Positions 35,476-48,409 are shown, numbered from the stretch's first letter. The stretch: 64,000 nucleotides of DNA from Henckelia pumila (GCF_033568475.1 NC_133123.1:25406622-25470621); one strand, 5' to 3'. Numbers and translations are program-made. The notes: a model not told the origin generated them from the letters alone.

Positions 35476-37269
35476 TCACAAGCTTGACGTACAGAGAATG
35501 CTCGTCGTGTCATTCGTAACAAGCCCATCGGCTGCTAAGACAATCCGAGAATAGCAACCAGAACCACCGCGGACGGAATATCGTTGATAAATACTCGACG
35601 AACCAGACAGAACATTGTGATCCTGCACAACCATCCACCCCTGGGATTTCTGAGAGTTAACTAAAGTATTCCTCAATCTGCCATTAGTCTTTTCCTCGGT
35701 TATCGAATGTTCCAAGGTCGTGGTCTTGTTGTAAGTATCATCCCTCGATCCAGGTTGAGTCGAAGATGTAATGGTGAGAGGATACTTTCTCTCCACGCTA
35801 TTACTTAATATCACCATTCGGGTATCAGCATGAATCGTTACTACATTTTTCACCTCCACTTCCTGCCTCACCGTCTTCGTCTTCCCACTGTTTCTGAACT
35901 GTATTGTGTTCTCAAACTCCAGCTTGGTTTCAACATAGGTTGTAAAATTCCCGGCACTCGATTTCACCCACCCAGAAAATTCACTACCCCTCTTCCCCTC
36001 AACCTCAAACTTCCCGTCAAGTTCATGAAACGTGAATTCCCGTTTGATACAGCTACTTGGATTAATAAGACGGACTGGACTAGCTTGAACCTTATCCACA
36101 TTCCCATCAACCCACAGATGCAAATTTGCATCCACGAGCCAAAACGATATGCCATCTGAGACAGAAAATCCGAAATTGTGCTCTTTTCCATCAAGCAACA
36201 AGCCCAAGAATGGGGTCAATTCAATCTCATAAGAAGGCAAATCAAAAGCTCCAATCGAAACTACAGGCTCCCAAAACAGAGGATTGATCCCTCCTGTGAA
36301 GATCACAGGAAATGGGATCGCTGATCCAACAACATTATCATCAAGTGTCACCACTACCTCCCTGTACGTCCCATGTCCTCGTCTAGTTCCCAAGCCATTG
36401 ATACCAATGTACGCATCCGGAGGATTGGAGTACCAAAATTCATCATTCCCGTGGAAAGAACAGTAAACTTCAATCACAGCCCTGTATGTGTTGAGTGGGA
36501 TTGTTATACCCTCGTGTCTCGAATCTGATTCGCTCTCAATTCTGAACCAAAACCCTTCATTCCCAGTCGCGGATATAGGGAGAATCAAATCTGCTGGGCT
36601 TTCATTCAAATCTAATGAACTTATGGTATAATTCAAGTTTAATGGGGTTGACTTTTGGATGGAAGGAAAAAGAGATAAAGCGACGTTGGAGGCGCCATTC
36701 CCTTTAATATCATAGTAAAGGAAAGTCAAGTTTACCTTGTAAACTCCGGTGAAAACGTCGTTAACAATGTTCTCGAGCATGACGGAAAGAGTGAGATTCG
36801 ATTGATGGAGGAGGAAGGAGTATCTGGTGACGTCCTTGCTGACACTCCAGAACACTCCATTATCCGTCGGCTCCACGGTGCTTGTGCGGAGGATCTCGGC
36901 GCCAGAGATCCACACGGCGGCGATTCGGTCGTACTGATCGCCGGCGGAGGCGGCGGAGAGATGGAGGACGACGTTCGACCAGGTGCAGCGTGCGGGAGGG
37001 TAGTAGGTGGCATTGGAAGGAGGAAGGCCGATTGTGTTGCCGAATTCACCGGAGAAGATGGGGAGCGTGCATGCGGGGGTGAGGGAGCTGAAGGGCAGAG
37101 GGCGAGTAATTTCGAAATGCTCTTGGGGTTGGGTGGCGGCTTTTCGGTGGCTGAGCCGGTGTTTGGTGAGGCGGGAGTCGTGATCCGTCAGCGGAGGTTG
37201 GGAGGATGCGGCGGCGGAGAGGCGGAGGATAAGGGTTAACAGCAGGAGGAGGGGGATCGGGGAAGGCAT
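35476..37269 (-). CDS. Peptide-N4-asparagine amidase A (PNGase A)
   Basis: Deglycosylates glycoproteins by cutting between the innermost GlcNAc and asparagine, including plant glycans with core alpha-1,3-fucose; acts in the secretory pathway or apoplast. Intronless, 597 aa. A signal peptide is evident (MPSPIPLLLLLTLILRLSAA, residues 1 to ~20). The body matches the almond PNGase A family: EFGNTIGLPPSNATYYPPARC, CTWSNVVLHLSA, YDRIAAVWISGAEILRTST, GVFWSVSKDVTRY, NLTFLYYDIKG, EGFWFRIESESD and EVYCSFHGNDEFWYSNPPD (all read from the frame in short pieces). Several N-x-S/T sequons are present. The frame is open 99 bases upstream but only from a TTG, so the ATG at 37269 directly before the signal peptide is preferred. 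Length is near the family norm (~570-630). No sign of decay. Confidence 0.93.
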   Translation of the reverse strand: MPSPIPLLLLLTLILRLSAAASSQPPLTDHDSRLTKHRLSHRKAATQPQEHFEITRPLPFSSLTPACTLPIFSGEFGNTIGLPPSNATYYPPARCTWSNVVLHLSAASAGDQYDRIAAVWISGAEILRTSTVEPTDNGVFWSVSKDVTRYSFLLHQSNLTLSVMLENIVNDVFTGVYKVNLTFLYYDIKGNGASNVALSLFPSIQKSTPLNLNYTISSLDLNESPADLILPISATGNEGFWFRIESESDSRHEGITIPLNTYRAVIEVYCSFHGNDEFWYSNPPDAYIGINGLGTRRGHGTYREVVVTLDDNVVGSAIPFPVIFTGGINPLFWEPVVSIGAFDLPSYEIELTPFLGLLLDGKEHNFGFSVSDGISFWLVDANLHLWVDGNVDKVQASPVRLINPSSCIKREFTFHELDGKFEVEGKRGSEFSGWVKSSAGNFTTYVETKLEFENTIQFRNSGKTKTVRQEVEVKNVVTIHADTRMVILSNSVERKYPLTITSSTQPGSRDDTYNKTTTLEHSITEEKTNGRLRNTLVNSQKSQGWMVVQDHNVLSGSSSIYQRYSVRGGSGCYSRIVLAADGLVTNDTTSILCTSSL

Positions 37270-38779
37270 TGTGGTTGATGGACAAGAGTATGAAGCTTCG
37301 GAGCACTTGCACAAAAGGTAACTAACTACATAAAGGCGGGGGACCAAGTGTACTCTGTACCTTCCCAATAAACTATATATTATTAAATAAAATTATAAAA
37401 TATTTGGTCAAATATATAATTATTATCATCTTTAATATTATTTATTGGGATTCTTATATTTTAAACCATTGTTTAAGTGTTTTCACCTTCTTATTTTATT
37501 CGACTTTGGTTCGTGTTTTCACGATTATACATTCTTCTGTTTTTCATAATTTTTTTTACGTCATTGAGAATCTCATTACATGAATTAAGTGGTGCTTAAA
37601 ATGTATATAGATATACGATTTTATATTGGTATTCAGGTGGATCCATGTAGTTATGAATATTCTTTGTAGATTTTTAATTTTCTACCCCTCCGATTCAATT
37701 ACTGTATTAAATTCAATGATTTACTTTTATTTATATTACATTATTATATATATTGTATTACATGTATATAGTTTGTGCTGAAATTATTATTATCTTGTGC
37801 ACGAACTGTAGTGTGGATAATATAAAGTATTCTATAATAGAGCAAATATTTGCTTAAAATTTTACATTAATTTCAGATTTTTGAATAGTGTCGTAGGATT
37901 TTTTATTTTATTTTTTTTGTTATGACATAGAATCTACCATCATCAGATTTTGATTTACACTGAGTGAATTCGACGATTAATGCAGTAGCCTGTAAATCAC
38001 GTTAACCACGTTAACCACATCAGTCAAATTGAACAAATTGTTGTGCGCAACATGCTCATCTGATAAAGTCATGGTGAGGGCAGTTCAGATATTTTCTTGA
38101 TTTTATATATTATGTGTTGATAATATTTCGATATTATTGAGGAAAGTTGTGAAATTTGTGTATTTACTATATTATTTTTTATTTTATATATATATAAAAT
38201 AGGAATACTATTGTCATAACATATTTTTAATTTTATATCCTCATCACATTCATGTTTGTGTACCATGCACATTAATCGATTTTATTTTATTTTTTTGAAT
38301 TTAAATGAGGAGAGATTGTTATTATTGAATTTCAATTTCAAGCTTTGTGTCACATGGATTATTAGTAATCCATTAAATCTAAACTATTTGGATTGAGGAT
38401 ATTTTGATAATAATTGTATGGCAACTCTTGTCAAAAAAAAAATTTTGTATGGCAACCATAGAGTCGAGTACCCTTAATTTCCTAAGTTGTACACAGGCCA
38501 ATCCCTTCACATGACTGTTCTTGGAACAACTGATAGGTCATTTTCAGCTTAAAATATAGATAATTATATCTTGATTTATATAAAATTTTCATATAATTTT
38601 TTTTAAAAAAAATACAAATTGTATTCGCCTTACACTCAATTGCCCTTTCTGGATTTTTCATATATTCCGATATTGACAATTATCTCTTATTTTAAATAAT
38701 TGTTCGGGTATTATCTAAAATTAATAAGTATCACTAGACACAATTGTCCTTTTCGGATTTTTTTTTTGGGGGTTAATTT

Positions 38780-38872
38780 AACCTCAATATTTTGAGAGGC
38801 TTGTACATGAGATGAGTCTCACTCACGAGTCGATCGACTCAGGTCTCATATCCTAAAAAGGCCCCAAATTTA

Positions 38873-38929
<57 letters not shown>

Positions 38930-40028
38930 AATACATACCTAGAATAATATTAATTTTATTATATGAGACTAACAATTTCAAAGAAAAAGAAACTTCATTT
39001 TTCTTAATTATATATTGACGTTTATATTATTATATATATTAATAGAAAGTTTGTTTATCATTTTATTTAGTATGATCTTACATTAATAAGTGGTTTGGTA
39101 ATCTAATTTTAGGATTATACTTTATATTTAATTATTATAATTTGATATTGACAAATCATAAAAGAATTTTTTTGTTTGTTTAAGAACTTTCATTATGTTT
39201 TTATTTTTCCGGATTATGCCCAACAATTGATACTTTTTAAATAATTTCTTTCTATTTTTTTATTATATTTTATAAGACAATCAATAGTAACGAGATACAA
39301 AGTCTCTTGTTACTTTTAAAAAATAATTTATGAATTGGTTACTTTTGCTGTTAATTCGACTAGTTTCGTTAATGAAACGAATACTAATTTATATAAGTGA
39401 ATCATGCATATTAATTTATAATTTTATTTTCAATTTAAAATTATATAATTTATAGCTATAATATATAGATGTAATTATTATTTTTGTTAGTATAGTCAAT
39501 AATCAATTACAAATAAGATATGTTTTGGGTAGAAAACAAATTAACAAAGAGAATTATGATTAACTCAGAGTCAGCGCCAAAAATAATAAAACAATGAGAG
39601 AAAAAAACAATTGGTAAACTTACGGATGTGAATTGTGAAACAAGAAACTCAACACAACGATCGATAATGTTAAAAATTAAAGTTTGATTCATCTATATAA
39701 ATGACAATAATAAAAAATTATTCAAACTCTTACTTTGAACAAATTGAATGAAGAAGACAATTTTAAAATAAATTATTAAAGAAGTTTTAAAATGAAAATA
39801 TGATTAAGAAATGTAGCTTGTCTTTAAATGTTAATGAACACATAAATACATAATTGAGAGAAAACTGATAACAATATTAGGACATTCTTAATTAACAATG
39901 ATCTAAACAGAGATGATGTTGTTATCTTTTGAAAAATAAAAGTAATAAAAAAAAGGTGACGTATTGTTTTGAGGAGGTTCGATTTCTTAAATTCGACTCA
40001 AACCTCCAAAATATCAGGTACGACACTG
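38780..40028. mobile_element. Possible hAT transposon relic
   Basis: The right end, read on the minus strand, is CAGTGTCGTACCTGATATTT followed by TGGAGG, the form of one plant hAT family. The left side at about 38780 has CCTCAATATTTTGAGAGGCT, which could be the opposite end after decay. The 1.2 kb between shows no clear transposase. No target duplication was found; the left boundary is uncertain. Confidence 0.3.
38880..38928. repeat. (TA)n microsatellite
   Basis: An uninterrupted 49-bp dinucleotide tract, the longest in the window. Confidence 0.95.
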
Positions 40029-40423
40029 TATATTGTCAACAAATGGCATCTCTTAACTTGACATTAATTTCTTAATTTCTTTTGTTTTTAATTTGACGAT
40101 ATAATTGTTATAATTCAATCTCGAACTTAACATATCGTATTAAATTTAGGAGTTTGGCTCATGACATCATTTTTGGATTAAATGATGGAGTCATATTCAT
40201 TTAAGAATTGAATAATGTGATGACTATGGGAAACAATAATCGTTTTAAGATGCAAGAACCATTGAAATGTAGCGTTTGAAATTTGACATAGTTTTAAAGT
40301 TTTGATTTGTCCGGTTAGAAATATTATTTTGACATCTCGCTAGTGTACCATTGGAATTGTGGTGTACGTAGCTCAAATTAGAAAGTTGTGTCCCCTCATT
40401 ATTTGCTCAATTAAAAATCACCT

Positions 40424-40690
40424 AAAAATGCTTTTTAGGTCTTTTGTGTTTGTGTCATTACGATTTTGAAATTTCAGTTTTAATCGCTATTTTTGTTTTT
40501 TTTATAACTGTAATTTTTTTGACCTGATGCTAACATATTGATATAATTAATATAGTGCTGAGGTGTATATTATCAGATTAGCATTTCCAATAAAAAAATG
40601 ATTAAAACTAAAAAAATTAAACATTAAATTTGAAATTTCATGATATTAAAATTAAAAAACAGAGGACAAAAATTCAGTTTTCCCTGAAAA
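40424..40690. mobile_element. Diverged long-inverted-repeat MITE copy
   Basis: The left part AGGTCTTTTGTGTTTGTGTC, then GATTTTGAAATTTCAGTTTT, and the right part GAGGACAAAAATTCAGTTTT plus CCC mirror the arms of the element at 21774-22075. Arms have drifted, and no target duplication is clear. It ends about 250 bp before the REC8 start codon. Confidence 0.45.
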
Positions 40691-40731
40691 ATAATAGCAA
40701 TAAACTTATGAAATAATTTGAAGTTGAGGGA

Positions 40732-40887
40732 CACGTGTCATCAGTTGGGCAAGCATATTCGTGCACCACGGGGTGCCTTTAGCACGCAGAGCATTCGTTT
40801 TGCGTTGCATTGGGGGCCCCACTTGCCCTCTGCAAAATCCTCTGCTTGGCGGGTAATCTGTTCGTTACGCCAGTCGCCATATATATA
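40732..40887 (+). promoter_or_regulatory. REC8 core promoter: palindromic G-box and TATA box
   Basis: GACACGTGTC, a perfect 10-bp palindrome with CACGTG at 40732-40737, lies 209 bp before the start codon. TATATATA at 40880-40887 is 60 bp before it, followed by a CTCTCTCTCT pyrimidine patch typical of plant promoters. This predicts a very short 5' leader of about 30-40 bases. Confidence 0.5.
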
Positions 40888-40945
40888 CATACAGCTCTCA
40901 CTGTATCTCTCTCTCTCTCACTCCCCAACAATCGGATCAATCAGA

Positions 40946-43900
40946 ATGTTCTATTCCCACCAGCTGCTAGCTCGAAAAGCTCCTCTCGGCCAGATATGGT
41001 GGATTCTTGCGTCCCTTGCTGTTTCTGATTGTGTTGTTTTTCGTATGCGTAGATACCAAGGAATTTGTAGCGTATACTTGTTGGGATGGTGATTAGTGAA
41101 TGTGTTTATACATTGAGTCAGAGTTGAATTGCTTGGAGCTAGTGTGATCGAGTTTTTTTGTGTGTATGAATTGAATTATCAATGCGGGCAGCGCTGTGTA
41201 ATTTGTTTCAGTTGTGCTCTGTTGGATTTTTAACGATTTGTCTTCTTCGGGAGTTTTGTTTGTCAAGTTGAATTTACTGTTTCCGCATTTCGGGATTTGA
41301 GTTGTGATTGCATGAGTGAGATGATCGGCGTAAAAATTAATTATATGGTTTCAGCTCCGGAAGATTCTAAAATTCCCGTGTTGGAGCTGATTTTTAGTTC
41401 ATTTGATTATGGTTGTTTGAACTGTTCTTGTACTGCGCTGTTTCATTTCATGAATTGAGGATTGAAATTCGAAGTTATGAGTTCGCTGAGTTTTGGTGGC
41501 GTGTGAAGGATGGCGGCAACGATGCATGCGAAGATCAATCGAAGAAAGCTGGACAAGCTCAACATTATTAAAATCTGGTAAAGTAAAACCCATCTTTTCC
41601 TCGACAAAAACCAACGTCATAATTCATGTCATGGACTTTAAATTTACATTATATGCATTTAATCAATAACAATAATAATATCCCATTAATTTCTCGCAGC
41701 GAAGAGATTTTAAACCCCTCAGTTCCTATGGCTCTAAGACTTTCTGGAATTCTGATGGGTATTTATATGTTATTACGCACAGATCTTCTACCCTTTTTTC
41801 GCATCAAACATGGATCTTAATATTTTATTTCGTTCAAAAAAAATCAGGAGGAGTGGTAATTGTTTACGAAAGAAAAGTAAAACTCCTGTATGGTAAGCGC
41901 CATCTCTTAAACTCTTCAGTATTTTGAACTCTTTTCTGGCTCCGATTTGTACATCAAAATTTCAAGTTCAGTGCCTTTATCTAGTTTCTTTTCTTTAAAA
42001 CTATGGTGTTCTATTGCAGATGATGTCACCCGCCTGCTGGTAAGAACTTAGACGAGCTTACAAACACAATTAGGACATGTGCCATATTTCACGCATTTCA
42101 TTGCCCACCGTTTTGTCCATCATGGTATAGTGATTCATTGTAGTTCTTATGAACTGTATTTTGTTCAGATGGAAATTAACGAGGCATGGAAGATAAGATC
42201 AGCTCCATCAGATCCAACAAAACTTCCTAAAGGCAAAACTCAAGCCAAGTCAGTGCGGTCATCGTGTTTTTTTTTTCTTTTTCCATGTTTTGGTGTGGTT
42301 TTCAGTGAGTTCTATATTTGTACACAGTACATTGATGGAGTTTTAACAGAGCATTTCCTACAGCCAATTTTTCAGCAAATCGCATCCACTGATTCAGATT
42401 GTAATCTCTCTTCTCGTTGTGCTTAGTTATTTGGACTTTTGCAGGTATGAGGCGGTTACTTTGCCCGAGAATCATGAAATAGACATGGGAGAGATTGAAC
42501 ATCTGCTTCCACAATCTAATGGAACCATTGTTATGGACTTTCAGCAGAGCTACATCGTCATGGTATACAATTTTAGATTATTTCAGTAACTTGTAAGTGA
42601 TATAGAATGCAGGACACTTGCAATTTCATCAGAGTCAGTACACAAATTCGAAACATTCATTTGTTAGCATACATTTTTGTATTTAATGGCATCTAAGTGC
42701 TGGCCAGAATCAATGCTATTTGGGCAACTATATATCTCCCTGTTTAGAACCAGGAAATTCATAATCTTTTCGTATGATGATGTAGCTACAACCATTAAAT
42801 GTTGAAAACTTTGAAGCGTCACATTTGCTTGCTATTAGTCAATGATGGCGCGCACTCGAGTTTATACTGTTTTCTTCGTCAACATGAACTACGTGGGCAA
42901 ACCATCATATGAAACATCCAAGTAATCCCTAAGTGCTAATCCAGAATTGTTCTTGTCTAGAGCTTAGACAATGTGGATGATCCTTATAATAATCAAAATC
43001 CAGGGGATTTCACGAACCAGAATCACCATCAAGGTATCTGTGACTAACTTCGTATTTTGAATGGCCACTTAAAATACCATTTTTTCTAGCTACATCTTTC
43101 CCAGTTTTTAGGTTCACAGAGTATCTTTTAATTCTTCCTTCATCTACTTTACCTCAGCTGATGCTGCTAATATTACCTTATGTGAAAAATATGATTCACA
43201 TCGGGCAGATACATACACGTTCAATGGCTTCGAAAGGTGAATTTCTCGATCAAAATAAAATATGAGTTGCAGTGATGTTCTTGTAGTGTGTGCAGACGAT
43301 TGAAGGTTGCACTTCCAGTGCATGTCATACCATTTGAATGTGGACAAGCTATTGTTCAGTTGCTTTGAAAGTACGTTTTTCCTTCTTTTATTATAATTTG
43401 TTTCTTGACCTTAAGTGTTGTGACAGGTTCGATATTGGAGGGGACGAAGAGACGCAATTGAATTTCACTCCACCAGAGCATGCTGAAATCCCAAATAGTC
43501 TCATGCCATCACCACCTCTCCCAGAGGAGCCTCTAAAATGTAAGTAAGACAGATTTGTCGTCAGTAGTTTGTAAACATTAATTGCAGTTGAAGTGCGGAG
43601 GCATTTCCTGGCTTATCTTCAATCGATAAAATATCACTTCGAGACCAGCTTGGTTGTTTTCTCTATTGCCACAATAATGTTACCTATTTACCAAATTCAT
43701 GAAGAAATTATTTTCATTTTTAAGTTCGCAACAATTTAGCCTAAGAGTCTAAACTTATGCTAATTCTTTTTTTCTGTTTTACAAACTCCAGTAGGTGTCC
43801 ACTAAAGAATATCAAATAATTTGAAAAGATAGAGTAAATTAGATGCAACTAAACAAGGACACTCTCTCTTCTTTCTGATGCTGCAAATACTGCCTCTGGC

Positions 43901-46900
43901 TGGTAGCTTAAGTACTTGATACGATATCTTCAATCATTTTCATTTACTTGCTTCATTCTGTCAGTAACAAATAACATTGAGATGAAATTTATTGTCCTTT
44001 AGAACATGTCAGCAGGAAAAACTGCATTAACTTGGATTTAAGTTTGAGAGAATAATAAGAATGTTGTTACCATTTCAATGAATCAACTAAATGTGGAGTA
44101 ATTAATTCCCTTCTTATCTGTGTTCTTGTAGCTGATGAAAACCTTCAACATCCTAAGGAACAAGCTAATCAGCAGAATTCTGATGAAAGCAAGCAAATTA
44201 TTAAGGTGGCGAAATATGCATGAAAAATTGTACACGAGGCATCAAAAGAAGGTGTTGAGTCCAGGACGTCACATAGGTTTTTTTTTTTTATCTTTTGCAG
44301 GCTCAAGTGAAAAGAAAGCCTGCTCAAAGAAGAGCTAAAAAGACTGCAGCTCTACTGATGGACTATGATCAAACCATCATTCCGGGTCACATATATCAAA
44401 CTTGGCTTCAGAACTCTTCTAGTATTATATCAGGACGAACAAGGAAGCGAAAGGTAGTGTTTCTCAATATGTTTTTTTTCCCAAATTTCAAGTCATGCTA
44501 TTAGATTGTTTCCTGCTATTCCAATACCAAAGCAGTGCGAAACAGTTCAACTGAGTGCTAGAACTCTCTAGTGAGCATATTCTTTCTCTTCTTTGGAATG
44601 AATTAGGAATTTCAGCAGTTAAACAATTGTAAACAACTGGTGTTTAGCTCGTCTAGGACGAGTGAAGTTATTATTAAAAGATAGTTCTTGGATGCCAACT
44701 TGTTGAATAGATTATGCACGCCTTGCATTTCAGTTCACGTGTCATTTACTCTGGAACTCGCCTAAGGAGATTGACCTCATTACTTAAATATGTAACAGCC
44801 TCCCTTGAATCCCGTGGCTACAATGAAGACATCCACTCTCATGGACCTTCCATCAATTGTGCTGGTGGAAGGATTGTTCACAAATGGAAACAGAAAAGTT
44901 CATTATCCAACACCCCTTTTGGAATTGTGGATCAAGAGTACTCAACCTCCATTAGATTCACCTTCTGGTACGAATTTCCTCACTATCACACTATGTGTTA
45001 ATAACATACAAAATTGAAGGTCAAAACACGGTGCATTGATCACAGGTCTAACCTCTCATCACCGTCCACCAGAACCATCATCCTCATCTCCAACTGAAAG
45101 GCTATTTATGGAACCTCTAGCAGACGTAAGCATCCTTTTTTATGTGGGACTTCTAAGAGAATCATTCAGTTCTTTCTAATGAAGTGTATGGATGTAAAGC
45201 CATTTCAGCTACCTCAAGGAGGATGGGACTCCCAGTCAATGAACATTTCCATCGAGAAACAAAGAGCAAATGCGTTTGATAATGGACTGCCACCAGAAAT
45301 AATAACGGAGGAACACAGAAGCAACCTTAAAATCAATGGAGTAAAAGATGCCCATGGAGTAATGACCACCCCTGGAAATTCTGGTATCCAAAGGTTTTCA
45401 TATTTTTTTGGTGTGCACCAAACTATGGTACTTCTCATCAATAAAACTATTCGTCTTATGATGCCATAGGGGATGACATAAGGTCAATTCCCAGTTCGGG
45501 ATCCGGACATGGTTTCTTTTCACACAATTCAGATGGCAATTCAGGAAGGTTAGCTAAATTGTTTCACAGCTCTGATTGATATCTTTCCCTGGATTACAAC
45601 AAACATAGATCATTACACAAAAGGTTATTGGTTCAATTTATTATGTTGCAACTAAGAGGTCTAGTTCTCAACATCGTTTTCGTGCAATTCAGGTCAGGCA
45701 AGAAAAGGCCATACTCCGCTTCTAAAAACAATGAAAATGGCCTCGAACCAGTGGCTGAGGAGTTTTCATGGCATCATCCTGATCCAAACTTCAAGTTGGC
45801 TAGACTTTCTGAATATGGATTAACACCAGGTAATGGAACATGAAACAAGCAATATTTTTTTTGATGCGACCACAAATAATATTTTAGAAAAAATATATGA
45901 AATGAGAGTATTGATAATGAAATAAGAACCAACAATCACGGTTTCCAAATTACTGATAAACCTAAAACGGAGAAGAAGATATTCCCAACCCGGCCCCTTC
46001 ACTCAAGGAAATGCTCAATGCCCTTTCCCCTAGCTCAAGCAAGCATAACTGCATAACAATACAGAAATCATGAATGAATCATCCCCTAACAACGCATCTG
46101 TACTTAACCCTCCCCTGTGTATATGCTTCAAATTAATTTCAAATATAGAAGACTCGGACCTTTGTCGCCCTCTTGGGCTTAGGCCCACTGTGACTGGGCC
46201 GTAAAGGGTAAAAGTTTAGTGGCACATTCAATATGGCAAAACGTAAGAAATTTGTGACTTACTACATGAGGTAAAAAAAAATGTTGTTTTTTTGGTTTTT
46301 GTTTTTGTTTTTGTTTTTGTTTTTGTTTTTTTGTTTTCCCAATTGAAAACTTAGCAACTTTTTCTTCGAATTTACTTCAGTAAATAAAGTACTTTCTTAA
46401 CTAGTGATATTTTGCAGATCTTATGGTAGAAACTGGACCGACGACACAAACCCAAAAACCTCCAATTATTTATCAGCCGCAAGATCATATAACAGATTCC
46501 ATCAGAATGTAGGCTTCTTATTCCTTTTTATTATTATTATTATTGCCCCGATACATGGCAAGTACTTAAATTTAAGACATGATTGATTAACTTGGGTGAA
46601 ATATGAATTCATACAGGCATCTGAAGACTCATTTTGAGACACCTGGAACAGCCAAAACTGAATCTCTAAACCATTTAGCTTTTGGAATGAACAAAAAGAG
46701 AGCATCATGTCTTTTCTATCAGACTTGCGGTATGTATATCCACCTCATTCATCCAATTTTTACGATACTTCGGCAATTTACTTCACGGGATTTCTAACGT
46801 GCTCTTAATCAAGTATATATCTCCATTCGAAATAGTAGCCCTTTTCTTTTATTTTGGTTAAATGGTACATAACTTTACTTGAATGTGTGATATAATGCTG

Positions 46901-47675
46901 TCACTTCCCCAAAACGAAAGAAATAACAGGATAATTTGGATATTTATTAGGCCGACAAACAAATACAGGGAAAAATAAATAAATAATCACACAATTAATG
47001 GGAAAATCTCTTCTTCAGTCGAGAAGGCGATCAACAACATTTTTGTTATGAAATTTGTGTTACAATGTCATGATCCCGAGTCATGGATCGTAGTATGGGG
47101 CTATTTATAGGCTTATTGCTGGCTTTGTATCGTTGTCACCTTACGGGGTTCTTCGATTTTGTTTATTGTTAAATGGTGGAAATTGAGAGAGAATTTCAAA
47201 ATCTCGTAACACTTTTTTTATTTCTGAAAAACTCAATGAATAAAGATGACACCTATTTCAAACAAAATAATAGGCTGGAAATAAACTGAAGAGTAAAATA
47301 TTTAAAACCCTAAATTTTCAAAATACTAGCTACCGACAAGTCATCTTCAATGGGCTTGGTCCTTGTGTCGCCCATTGCATGCGAGTATTAGAATTTAGAG
47401 AGAATGTATTTATTTTTCGTATTGTAACAAAAAAGTACTCGTGGCATCATTCACCACAGAATAATAGTGCAGCACCTCAATTTGCTACATTGTATCAACT
47501 TTATCAACATTAATGGGTTTATTTTTAAAACATAGGAAGGCTACGTAAATACAATGCATCTGTCGTCATATGTTCACCTATTTCTGTGGCAGTTCTTGCT
47601 ACAAGAAACTACATAAGAGTGCAGCAAAAAAATCCATATGGTGGCATTCTGATCTCCAGGGGAGCCAAGATGTAA
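40946..47675 (+). CDS. REC8: Meiotic cohesin kleisin REC8/SYN1
   Basis: Meiosis-specific alpha-kleisin that closes the cohesin ring, needed for sister-chromatid cohesion, axis formation and monopolar kinetochores. Twenty exons: 40946-40998, 41509-41577, 41700-41758, 41848-41892, 42020-42039, 42169-42248, 42445-42562, 42961-43033, 43158-43236, 43427-43539, 44132-44205, 44301-44453, 44799-44967, 45046-45125, 45209-45383, 45470-45548, 45693-45829, 46418-46508, 46617-46729, 47593-47675. Phases agree throughout; 620 aa against 627 for Arabidopsis SYN1. The N-terminal Rad21/Rec8 domain begins MFYSHQLLARKAPLGQIW and continues with KLDKLNIIKICEEILNPSVP and MGGVVIVYERKVKLLYDD. The middle has the FERFDIGGDEETQ and DYDQTIIPGHIYQTWLQ blocks. 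The C-terminal winged helix has HLKTHFETPGTAKTESLNHL and ends ISRGAKM. These words match SYN1, not SYN2-4. Exon 5 is only 20 bases. The exon 1 donor (ATATG|GTGGAT) is weak but gives the conserved join. Confidence 0.95.
46730..47592. other. Long last intron of REC8
   Basis: 863 bp, the longest intron after the first half of the gene. Its inner part (about 46910-47400) is unlike the surrounding intron and includes GGGGCTATTTATAGGC, a TATA-like word of the type seen in LTRs and transposon promoters. It may be an insertion, but I cannot define ends. Confidence 0.35.
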
Positions 47676-48360
47676 AGAAAAGACAAAGGAGTTGACTAAT
47701 TGAGACAACACTTTAATTAAGCTATAGAGGATTGAGTTTCTTTAATATTATTTGGTTACATTTATTCTTACTGCACTGTCTTATTACTCGTACGTACATG
47801 CCATTTTGTGTTATTGTCGGTGCACTTGTACCAAAGTTCTTGTTACTGAAGAACATATATATATATATAGAGTTCATGCTGCTAGACAATATTTTGCAAA
47901 TAGTTCTGAGTCAATTGTCTGTGTATCCCGGCTCCACCTTTCTATATATGTGGCCAAATCATAGTCATTGTATCCCCAAGCCGTGTGAATTTCTATAAAG
48001 ATTATGAAGGACTGATTCCACGTGAATTTTATGAGAAGCCCGTGCATGGAGTGGTTTGCTAGTCCATTTGAATTTTTTGAGAAGCCTGTGGGGTTGCATG
48101 GTTTGCCCCCAATAACGTAATCTTAACCCAACAAACGCCGTTAAGTTACAAGTAAAAAAGAATCTAAAACTGAGTGGATTCAATATGAGTAGTGAATTAG
48201 TGACTAACGAACAGAAGCATGCAAAGCTCCAGCTTTCAAAACTGTCAAATTTTATGTTTTAAAGGAATGTTCGAGTTCGTGCCCATAATTTTTTTATTTT
48301 ATTGTGGTATATTTTAGACCGTCCTTTTTTTTTTTTTAGACCGTCCTTGATTGTACAAAC

Positions 48361-48408
<48 letters not shown>
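48361..48408. repeat. (TAA)n microsatellite
   Basis: Sixteen trinucleotide units without interruption. Confidence 0.95.

Positions 48409-48409
<1 letters not shown>

Larger units (their letters stand above)
37270..40945. other. Divergent intergenic region between PNGase A and REC8
   Basis: Both genes point away from it. The first ~110 bp is the PNGase A leader, with a TATATAGTTT-type TATA candidate near 37375-37383 (minus). The rest is AT-rich, with a 49-bp (TA)n tract (38880-38928), a possible hAT relic (about 38780-40028) and a diverged MITE (40424-40690). Small TTAACCACG direct repeats lie near 37998-38018. No gene seen. Confidence 0.55.

Noticed and set aside
36732-37239. Long open frames on both strands over the PNGase A gene
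   Set aside because: Shadows of the GC-rich 5' part of the PNGase A frame; compositionally biased with Arg/Gly or Pro/Ser only.
46910-47400. LTR insertion in the last REC8 intron
   Set aside because: A TATA-like word and odd composition only; no ends, no pair, no target duplication, so left as an intron remark.
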